Program-made: the position numbers and the translations under genes | Part shown: positions 57,829-64,000 of the stretch, piece by piece | How positions within the stretch are numbered: position 1 is the stretch's first letter | Layout: each line of letters opens with the position of its first letter | Notes under the pieces: generated by a model | Told to the model about the DNA's origin: nothing | The model's input: the letters and a program-made list of their open reading frames with translations, nothing else | Database searches by the model: none | NCBI RefSeq assembly: GCF_017876625.1 | Contig: NZ_JAGIOH010000001.1 | Coordinates: 4,423,501 to 4,487,500 of the forward strand | Length of the DNA: 64,000 nt | Direction: 5' to 3' | Origin: Streptomyces syringium | GTDB taxonomy: Bacteria > Actinomycetota > Actinomycetes > Streptomycetales > Streptomycetaceae

Positions 57829-59544
57829 ATGGAGACCGAGTCGGAGCCGTATGTCCGCCTGGCGACCTTGAGGCAGTTGCATCAAGTAGTCGCTGATCTG
57901 AACACCGCGCGCAGCCTCGCGGACACGTTGCAGACCGTGGCGGACGGCATCATCGCCGGGCTCGGCTACGAGCTCTCGGCCGTCAATCTCGTACGCCCCG
58001 ACGGGGACCTCGTGGTGGCCGCCGTCGCGGGCAGCGCCGGGGCGGAGGCCCTGATGGCGGGCCGGGTCGGCTCACGGGTGTCCTGGGAGCGCCGGCTCGC
58101 GATGGGCGACCACTGGGGCGATCTGCGCTTCATCCCGTACACCGAGGGCTGGGTCCTCGACGACGACGACGTCCCGCAGTGGCACACCACCGGACCCGCC
58201 CCGCGCTTCGCCGACGAGTGGCACCCCATGGACCGCCTCTTCGCCCCGATGTACACCGCGGGGGCCTCGGGCGGCGAGCTCCTCGGCGTCATCTCGGTCG
58301 ACAAACCGCGCAACGGCCGCCGCCCCGGCGCCTGGGGACGCGAGGCGCTCCAGATGTACGCCTTCCAAGCCGCGATTGCGATCAGTAACGCTCGTCTGCG
58401 CGCAAACATGCAGCGCGCCCTGGTCAGACTGGAGCGCGAACAGCAAGCGCTCCGCGCCAGTGAGGAAAGCTTCCGCCAGGCCTTCGAGTACGCGCCCAGC
58501 GGCATGGCCATCGCCGAGATGGGCGGCGACCAGCACGGCCGGCTGCACCGCACCAACGACGCCCTGTGCCGGCTGCTCGGCCGGTCCGCCTCGCAGATGC
58601 GCCGCTACTCCTTCTCCGACCTCGTGCACCCCGAGGACGTCGGCACCCTGCTGCGCACCTCCGCCGAGGGCGGCCGGGCCGAGCTGCGCCTCGGCCGCCG
58701 CGACGGCACCTACGTCTGGGTATCGCTGCGCAATTCCGTGGTGGCCGACGCCGCCGACGGGCCGCGCTTCCTGCTCACCCACGTCGAGGACATCGAGGAG
58801 CGCAAGCGCCACGAGCTGCAGCTCGCCCACCGCGCCAGCCACGACTCGCTGACCGGGCTGCCCAACAGCGCCGAGCTGAGAGCCCGCCTCGGCAGCCGGC
58901 TCTGCGACCGCCCGGCGGGCAGCGAGACCCACGCGGCGGCGGCCGTCGGGCCGTACGGCTGTCTCGACGGCTTCGCCGAGGTCGAGAGCGCTGCCTACGG
59001 GCACGGCTTCGGCGCCGACGTCGGCCCGGACTACGCGCCGGAGCGCGGCGGCGAGAGCGCCCCCGACGAGTACCGCGGCGGGCCGGAGGCGGGCTACGAC
59101 CACCATGTGCACACCATCGCGCCCGACGAGGAGACCGACGACGGCATCAAGGGCCTGGCCGTCCTCTTCTGCGACCTCGACGGCTTCAAGTCGATCAACG
59201 ACCGGTTCGGCCACCACACCGGGGACGCCGTGCTGATCGAGGTCGCCCGCCGGCTGAGCAACGGCGTGCGCGACGGCGACACGGTGGCCCGCCTCGGGGG
59301 TGACGAGTTCGTCGTCCTGGCCGACGGGCTGGGGCTGGCGGATGCGGAGGATCTGGCCGTCCGGCTGCGCAATGCCATCATTCCGCCCATAAGGGTGGAA
59401 GGCCGGGCGGTCCGCGTCGGGGCCAGTTTCGGTATCGGCTGGGCCGCGTGCGGAATGTCCGCGGAGGAAGTTCTCGCCTCCGCCGACCAGCGGATGTACG
59501 TCGAGAAGCGGTCCCGGTCCAAGGCCGGGCGGCGCGCCTGCTGA
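57829..59544 (+). CDS. cdgB: Diguanylate cyclase CdgB (GAF-PAS-GGDEF)
   Basis: CdgB makes cyclic di-GMP, which keeps Streptomyces in vegetative growth through BldD. The 571-residue protein has a GAF domain (residues 15-180), a coiled segment, a PAS domain with PAC (205-335) and a GGDEF domain. DSLTGLPNS begins at residue 339, FCDLDGFKSIND at 448, GGDEF at 490-494, and the inhibitory I-site RDGD at 481-484, so the enzyme should be active and feedback-inhibited. About 70 extra Gly/Asp/Glu-rich residues lie inside the GGDEF domain between the first two motifs. The ATG at 57829 follows GGGGAG. Confidence 0.93.
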   Translation: METESEPYVRLATLRQLHQVVADLNTARSLADTLQTVADGIIAGLGYELSAVNLVRPDGDLVVAAVAGSAGAEALMAGRVGSRVSWERRLAMGDHWGDLRFIPYTEGWVLDDDDVPQWHTTGPAPRFADEWHPMDRLFAPMYTAGASGGELLGVISVDKPRNGRRPGAWGREALQMYAFQAAIAISNARLRANMQRALVRLEREQQALRASEESFRQAFEYAPSGMAIAEMGGDQHGRLHRTNDALCRLLGRSASQMRRYSFSDLVHPEDVGTLLRTSAEGGRAELRLGRRDGTYVWVSLRNSVVADAADGPRFLLTHVEDIEERKRHELQLAHRASHDSLTGLPNSAELRARLGSRLCDRPAGSETHAAAAVGPYGCLDGFAEVESAAYGHGFGADVGPDYAPERGGESAPDEYRGGPEAGYDHHVHTIAPDEETDDGIKGLAVLFCDLDGFKSINDRFGHHTGDAVLIEVARRLSNGVRDGDTVARLGGDEFVVLADGLGLADAEDLAVRLRNAIIPPIRVEGRAVRVGASFGIGWAACGMSAEEVLASADQRMYVEKRSRSKAGRRAC

Positions 59545-59549
59545 GGTCC

Positions 59550-59566
59550 AGACCACGGCGTGGTCT
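59550..59566 (+). terminator. Hairpin after cdgB
   Basis: AGACCAC-GGC-GTGGTCT, a perfect 7-bp stem five bases after the cdgB stop, is followed by CCCCGATCGGGG, a second small hairpin. Confidence 0.5.
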
Positions 59567-59744
59567 CCCCCGATCGGGGTAGGCTGCGCCGATGCGGCAC
59601 CGACGCCGACCGTGAATCGATCATGAATTTTGGCCATCCGAACCCGCGGTAGCCGGCCGGGCCGCCCCGGCCTCCACGGCCGCGGGTTCAGGCGCGTACG
59701 CAGGTGGGCGCCGATGGGCAACACCATGTTGGGAGTGACAGGGG

Positions 59745-60680
59745 ATGACGGCGGGTAATAACGGCCAGGGCACGCCGGAGGGCGACGACCCGTTCGGCTA
59801 CCTGTACCGCTCGGAAGGCGGCGACGGGAACACCGACGGCGGTCAGCCGGCGCACCAGCCCGGCGTCCCCCGTACGTCGTACAACCAGGTCCGCCCGGTC
59901 GGCTCGCGCCAGTACGGCCAGCAGCCCCAGCAGCAGGTCACCTACGGCCAGCAGGCCCCGGGCACCGGTCCGGCGCCGCACTACGCCGCCCCCGAGACCC
60001 TCCCCGGCGGCGCCCCCCAGCACCCCGCCCCGGGCGGGCGCGGCGGCGCCCGGTCCAAGCGGCGCGGGCCGCTCATCGCCGCCGTGGCCGTCGTCGCGGT
60101 CGTCGTGGCCGGCATCGGCGCGGCGATCTTCGCCAACGGCTCGGACGAGAAGAAGGAACAGCAGAACACCGCGAACGGCGGCGGCGAGGAAAAGCCGGCC
60201 CCGGCGGAGGACGACAAGCCCACCGAGCCGAAGAAGGACGAGCCGGAGAAGCGCAAGCCCGCCAAGCTGCCCAAGGAGGACGCGGCGAGCCTGCGGCTCA
60301 GCGGCGGTGCCGTCACGGAGAAGACCGTGCCGGGCGCGCAGGGCGACGGTGGTCTCTACATCGCCGGCATGAACAAGCAGGGCGCCGGTGTCGAGTGGAA
60401 GGTCGACGTCGAGAAGGCGGGCGACTACCGGCTGAACGCGCGCTACGGCGTGCCCGGCACGGACGCCGCCCTCACGATCTCCGCCAACGGCAAGGCCGAC
60501 TCCCGGGCCATCAACATGAAGAACTTCGGTGGCACGAAGGACTGGGAGAACGGGTGGAAGACCACCTGGTCCCTGGTCAAGCTCAACAAGGGCACCAACA
60601 TCCTCAGGCTGTCCTGCGAGGCCGGCAATTCCTGTGACGTGCACCTCGACCAGCTGTGGATCTCGCCCAAGACCGGCTGA
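59745..60680 (+). CDS. Membrane-anchored carbohydrate-binding-module (CBM35-like) protein
   Basis: The 311-residue protein has a Gln/Gly/Pro-rich cytoplasmic N-terminus (about 100 residues with YGQQ repeats), a basic stop (RSKRRG), one helix at residues 106-128, a Lys/Glu/Pro-rich extracellular spacer and a C-terminal beta-sandwich of about 125 residues (LRLSGGAVTEKTVPGAQGDG, VEWKVDVEKAGDYRLNARY, LKLSCEAGNSCDVHLDQLW-like end). This resembles CBM6/35 modules that bind sugars. It probably anchors to, or senses, cell-wall or external polysaccharide. It follows cdgB by 200 bases and is convergent with the aldolase gene. Confidence 0.8.
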   Translation: MTAGNNGQGTPEGDDPFGYLYRSEGGDGNTDGGQPAHQPGVPRTSYNQVRPVGSRQYGQQPQQQVTYGQQAPGTGPAPHYAAPETLPGGAPQHPAPGGRGGARSKRRGPLIAAVAVVAVVVAGIGAAIFANGSDEKKEQQNTANGGGEEKPAPAEDDKPTEPKKDEPEKRKPAKLPKEDAASLRLSGGAVTEKTVPGAQGDGGLYIAGMNKQGAGVEWKVDVEKAGDYRLNARYGVPGTDAALTISANGKADSRAINMKNFGGTKDWENGWKTTWSLVKLNKGTNILRLSCEAGNSCDVHLDQLWISPKTG

Positions 60681-60716
60681 CGTCTCGCGGCGGTCAGCGT
60701 GCGGCTGGCCGCCTTG

Positions 60717-61568
60717 TCAGCCGCTGACGGTCCGTAGGAAGCCCGCCACCGTCCGGGCCATCGCCTCCCGCGCCGGTGCCAGGTACCTGCGCGGGTCGAC
60801 GGTGGACGGGTGGGCTTCGAGGAAGGCACGGACCGCGCCCGTGAACGCCGTGTTCAGGGCCGTGCCCACATTGATCTTCACCATGCCGGCGGCGACCGCG
60901 CGGCGCAGTTCCGCGTCCGGGACGCCCGACGAGCCGTGCAGGACCAGGGGCACGGGCACGGCGTCCCGGAGCCGGGCGATCAGGGCGTGGTCGAGGGCCG
61001 CCGTGCGTTCGGTCATCGCGTGGGAGCTGCCGACGGCCACGGCGAGGGCGTCGACGCCGGTGTCACCCACGTAGGCGGCCGCCTCGGCCGGGTCGGTGCG
61101 TACGCCCGGGGTGTGCGCGTCCGGTGGTGGCTCGCCCGCCTTGCCGCCCACCCGGCCCAGCTCCGCCTCCACCCACATGCCGCGCTCGTGGCCCCAACGC
61201 ACGGCCTCCGCCGTCGCCTTGACGTTCTCGCCGTAGCCGCGCCGGGACGCGTCGAACATCACCGAGCCGAAGCCGTGCGCGTGCGCGGCGTGCAGGAGCG
61301 CCACGTCCTCGACGTGGTCGAGGTGGAGCGAGAGCCGTGCGGTCGAGGCGCGGGCGACGGCGGCCGTGGCGGCGGCGATGGGCGCGAGGTCGCCGCCGTG
61401 GAACCTCACCGCGTTCTCGGAGACTTGCAGCACCGCGCCCGTGCCCGCGGCCTCGGCGCCCGCCGCGATGGCCTCGGCGTGCTCCACGGTGATGACGTTG
61501 AAGGCGGCGACCGCGCGGGCGGCGGCGCGGGCTGCGGTGACGAGTTCGGCGGTGCTGACGAGTGGCAT
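60717..61568 (-). CDS. Class II fructose/tagatose-bisphosphate aldolase
   Basis: The 283-residue protein is a zinc-dependent class II aldolase of the GatY/KbaY-type subfamily. Visible features are FNVITVEHAEAI at the N-terminus, LSLHLDHVED with catalytic Asp and zinc-binding His, SVMFDASRRGYGENVKAT, EAELGRVGGK, LVLHGSSGVPD with zinc-binding His, and VKINVGTALN for phosphate binding. It splits a ketohexose bisphosphate into two triose phosphates. The next genes, a PfkB kinase and nagA, lie on the same strand, suggesting one sugar catabolic unit. Confidence 0.92.
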   Translation of the reverse strand: MPLVSTAELVTAARAAARAVAAFNVITVEHAEAIAAGAEAAGTGAVLQVSENAVRFHGGDLAPIAAATAAVARASTARLSLHLDHVEDVALLHAAHAHGFGSVMFDASRRGYGENVKATAEAVRWGHERGMWVEAELGRVGGKAGEPPPDAHTPGVRTDPAEAAAYVGDTGVDALAVAVGSSHAMTERTAALDHALIARLRDAVPVPLVLHGSSGVPDAELRRAVAAGMVKINVGTALNTAFTGAVRAFLEAHPSTVDPRRYLAPAREAMARTVAGFLRTVSG

Positions 61569-61736
61569 GGCTGCCTCAACCCTCCGGCCGTAACGGCCCT
61601 CGTGACCCCGCGCGGCGGCGGGGCCGGTCCGGTGCCGGCGGCGTCCGCCGGGTGGTGCCGCGCCGCGGGCCCATGGTGGCGGGCGGCCGCGCCCGCCCGG
61701 CCCCGGCCCGCCGTGCCGCCTGTGCCGCCCGTGCCG

Positions 61737-62657
61737 TCACGCCGGGGTGACCTTCACCTGCGGCAGCAGGCCCTCGTACGTCGCGCGGTCGAACTCGCCC
61801 GCCGCGGTGGCCCGTACGGTCGCGGCCGAGAGGGCCACCGCGCGGGCGATGCGGTCCGGCCAGGACAGGCCCTCGGCCCAGCCGGACAGCAGGCCCGCGA
61901 CGGCGGAGTCGCCGGCGCCCGTCGGATTGCCCGTCAGCCGGCGGGGCGGCGCGGCACGCCAGGCGCCGTCCGGGGTGAGCGCCAGCAGCCCGTCCGGGCC
62001 GAGGGACGCGGCGACGGCGTGGGCGCCGCGCCGGCGGGCGTCGTGCGCCGCGCGCAGCGGCTCGGTGGAGCCGGTGAGCGCGGCGAGTTCCGCGGCGTTG
62101 GGCTTGACCACGTCCGGCCGGGCGGCGATGCCGCGGCGCAGCGGCTCCCCGCCGGTGTCCAGCAGCACGGGCACCCCGGCCGCCCGCGCGGCCCGTACGA
62201 GCTGCGCGTACGCCCCCACCGGCACGCCCGGCGGCAGGCTCCCGCACAGCGCGACGGCCCGGGCGTCGCGCAGCAGCCGGCCGTAGGCATCGCCGAACGC
62301 GGCCCACTCCTCGGGAGCGACGTCCGGTCCCGGCTCGTTGAGCTGCGTCGAGTCGCCGGTGGACTCGTCGACGATGCCGACCGTGCGGCGGGTGTCGCCG
62401 GCGAGCGTGACGAGGGCGTCGGTGATCCTCGCCGAGCCGTCCGCGAGGTGCCGCCGCAGGACGTCGCCCGTCGCGCCGCCCGCGAAGCCCGTCACGACGG
62501 TGTCGTGACCCAGCGCGGCCAGCACCCGGGCGACGTTGATCCCCTTGCCGCCCGGGCGTTCCGCGGCGTGGGTGACGCGGTGCGAGGTGTGCGGACGCAG
62601 CCGTGGGACGCGGTAGGTCAGATCGAGCGCGGCGTTGAGCGTGACGGTGAGGATCAC
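61737..62657 (-). CDS. PfkB-family sugar kinase (1-phosphofructokinase type)
   Basis: The 306-residue kinase has VTLNAALDLTY at the start, AERPGGKGINVARVLAALG (PfkB signature 1), GSLPPGVPVGAY and the C-terminal signature LTGNPTGAGDSAVAGLLSGW with the catalytic Asp of GAGD. It fits the fructose-1-phosphate or tagatose-6-phosphate kinase group and would supply the bisphosphate split by the neighbouring aldolase. The GTG at 62657 has GGGAG upstream; the longer open frame lacks the family N-terminus. Confidence 0.9.
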   Translation of the reverse strand: MILTVTLNAALDLTYRVPRLRPHTSHRVTHAAERPGGKGINVARVLAALGHDTVVTGFAGGATGDVLRRHLADGSARITDALVTLAGDTRRTVGIVDESTGDSTQLNEPGPDVAPEEWAAFGDAYGRLLRDARAVALCGSLPPGVPVGAYAQLVRAARAAGVPVLLDTGGEPLRRGIAARPDVVKPNAAELAALTGSTEPLRAAHDARRRGAHAVAASLGPDGLLALTPDGAWRAAPPRRLTGNPTGAGDSAVAGLLSGWAEGLSWPDRIARAVALSAATVRATAAGEFDRATYEGLLPQVKVTPA

Positions 62658-62770
62658 CGGCGTCTCCCTCCCGGGGCCGTCGTACGGGAACGTCGTGCGG
62701 GACCGTGTGACGGCAACCCTGCTGTCCGTACCGGGGGTTCGTGGACGCCCGGCGCGAGCGATCATGCCAA

Positions 62771-62814
62771 AACAGCGACGGCAGGCCCAGACCTGGGGAC
62801 CCGCCGCCGCTGTT
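62771..62814 (-). terminator. Terminator after nagA
   Basis: AACAGCGACGGC (62771-62782) pairs with GCCGCCGCTGTT (62803-62814) with one mismatch; on the minus strand the stem ends in GTTTTGG. It lies 27 bases beyond the nagA stop, so nagA and the kinase gene are separate transcripts at least in part. Confidence 0.7.
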
Positions 62815-62840
62815 CCGCCACCGCTCAAGGGCGGTGCAAA

Positions 62841-63995
62841 TTACTTCACTTCGGGATGGATCAGCCATTCGCCCTTGCGCATGACGCCGACCAGGTCGTA
62901 CGAACCGTTCAGCACGACCAGGTCCGCGTCCTTGCCGGGCTCCAGCGAGCCGACCCGGTCGGCGAGGCCCAGCAGCCGGGCCGGGTTCACCGACAGCGCC
63001 CGCACGACGTCCTCGACGGGCAGTCCGTCGACGGTCACCGCGCGCTTGAACGCCGTGTCCAGCGTGAGCGTCGACCCCGCGATCGAGCCCGCCGTGGGCC
63101 CGTCGGCGATCCGCGCGACACCGTCCTTGACCTCGACCCGCATCGGCCCGAGCGGGAACATGCCGTCGGTCATGCCGGCGGCGCCCATCGCGTCGGTGAT
63201 GAACGCGACCCGGTCCGCGCCCGCCCGGGCGAAGGCCAGCTCCAGCACGGCGGGGTGCAGATGCGTGCCGTCGTTGATCAGCTCGACGGTGACCCGCTCG
63301 TCCTCCAGCAGCGCGGCGATCGGGCCGGGTTCGCGGTGCAGCAGCCCCGGCATGGCGTTGAAGAGGTGGGTGGCGACCGTCGCGCCCGCGTCGATGGCCT
63401 CCAGCGCGGCCTCGTACGTGGAGTCGGTGTGCCCCACCGCCGCGATGACGCCGCTGTCGGCGAGCATCCGCACGGAGTCCAGGCCGCCGGGCAGCTCCGG
63501 CGCCAGCGTCATCATGCGGGCCGCGCCGTGCGCGGCGTCGACCAGCTTGCGCACGTCCGCCGGGTCGGGGTCGCGCAGCAGCCCCGGCTGGTGCGCGCCG
63601 CAGCGGTGCGGGGAGATGAACGGGCCCTCGAAGTGGATGCCCGCCAGGTCGCCCTGCTCGGTCAGCTCGGCCAGGACGGCCGCCTGCCGGGCGAGGTCGT
63701 CCAGGTCCCCGGTGACGGTCGAGGCGACCATGGTCGTCGTGCCGTGCGCGCGGTGCGTCGCGATGGCGGTGAGCGCCTCCTCGGCGCTGCCGGCGGAGAA
63801 CGACGCGCCGCCGCCGCCGTGCACGTGGACGTCCACGAAGCCGGGGACGATCCAGTGACCGGTGAGATCGACGGACGGCTCCTCCCGCGCCACGTCGTTC
63901 ACGATGCGCCGACCCTCGACCGTGACGCGGCCGTTGTCGACCACGCCGGTCGGCAGCACCACGCGGGCGCCGGTGAGAACCGTTCGTTCGACCAT
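62841..63995 (-). CDS. nagA: N-acetylglucosamine-6-phosphate deacetylase
   Basis: NagA removes the acetyl group from GlcNAc-6-phosphate, giving glucosamine-6-phosphate and entry to glycolysis; its substrate is also the inducer of DasR. The 384-residue amidohydrolase has PGFVDVHVHGGGG (first metal motif), HFEGPFISPHRCGAHQP with the Glu ligand, AAVGHTDSTYEAALEAI and THLFNAMPGLLHREPG with the His ligands, and FITDAMGAAGM with the catalytic Asp. The start at 63995 is five bases from the window end, so its promoter and any DasR site lie outside. Confidence 0.95.
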   Translation of the reverse strand: MVERTVLTGARVVLPTGVVDNGRVTVEGRRIVNDVAREEPSVDLTGHWIVPGFVDVHVHGGGGASFSAGSAEEALTAIATHRAHGTTTMVASTVTGDLDDLARQAAVLAELTEQGDLAGIHFEGPFISPHRCGAHQPGLLRDPDPADVRKLVDAAHGAARMMTLAPELPGGLDSVRMLADSGVIAAVGHTDSTYEAALEAIDAGATVATHLFNAMPGLLHREPGPIAALLEDERVTVELINDGTHLHPAVLELAFARAGADRVAFITDAMGAAGMTDGMFPLGPMRVEVKDGVARIADGPTAGSIAGSTLTLDTAFKRAVTVDGLPVEDVVRALSVNPARLLGLADRVGSLEPGKDADLVVLNGSYDLVGVMRKGEWLIHPEVK

Positions 63996-64000
63996 CAGGC

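Overview
The window is chromosomal DNA of a Streptomyces or a very close relative. The base composition is very high in G+C, starts are often GTG or TTG, and the gene content is typical of the genus: mycothiol synthesis (mshA), a phoU | phoR-phoP locus, carD-ispD-ispF, msiK, a HbpS/SenS-SenR set, a CdgB-type diguanylate cyclase and nagA. The gene order agrees, as far as I can recall it, with blocks of the S. coelicolor core chromosome between ppk and nagA. There is one tRNA, tRNA-Thr(UGU). I saw no rRNA, CRISPR array, prophage or intact insertion sequence.

Layout. 1-1.3 kb: two tandem paralogous ABC-2-type permeases, the first cut by the window edge. 1.6-6.1 kb: polyphosphate kinase, a CHAD protein and a NUDIX hydrolase in one overlapping operon, then a small heat-shock protein. 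6.3-10.9 kb: a methyltransferase, a membrane glycosyltransferase with a tiny membrane protein, mshA and a YbjN-like gene. 10.9-16.8 kb is accessory: a broken M20 peptidase, a divergent TetR/SDR pair, a damaged radical SAM gene with a degenerate NUDIX partner, and a DUF397/XRE-DUF5753/ATP-binding set. 16.9-24.2 kb: an MFS exporter, gpmA, a His/Asp-rich repeat protein with a class F sortase, a Cys-rich metallothionein-like gene, phoU, and the phoR-phoP operon. 24.4-33.8 kb: a lipoprotein, carD, ispD-ispF, an F420/FMN-type oxidase-fold protein, two paralogous acyltransferases, cysS and rlmB. 34-49.9 kb: a DoxX-type protein, a nucleotidyltransferase, msiK, tRNA-Thr, an MMPL transporter, an M24 peptidase, an ECF41-like sigma factor, a drug exporter, a quinone oxidoreductase with a SoxR-type promoter, a pentapeptide protein and a secreted M4 protease. 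50-60.7 kb: SenR-SenS with HbpS, a Phd-type gene with an unknown partner, TerD, ArfB, a flavin reductase, CdgB and a membrane-anchored carbohydrate-binding protein. 60.7-64 kb: class II aldolase, PfkB-type sugar kinase and nagA, all on the minus strand.

How the genes connect. Phosphate physiology recurs: polyphosphate kinase and its CHAD neighbour, PhoU, PhoR-PhoP, and a PHO-box-like pair between phoU and phoR. Amino-sugar use also recurs: msiK carries a DasR-box-like site and the window ends in nagA. Several control sites can be read from the sequence itself: a perfect SoxR-type operator in a 19-bp-spacer promoter, a near-perfect BldD box and a CRP-like palindrome before cdgB, and a palindrome before the Phd-type gene.

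The main unexplained signals are: a palindromic intergenic element present five times, once with a 32-bp tandem expansion; a 22-codon mini-ORF linking phoR to phoP; a four-cysteine mini-ORF overlapping a 68-residue ORF at 55.3-55.4 kb; a His/Asp repeat surface protein paired with a sortase but lacking a classical sorting motif; and a GNRA-loop hairpin between carD and ispD.
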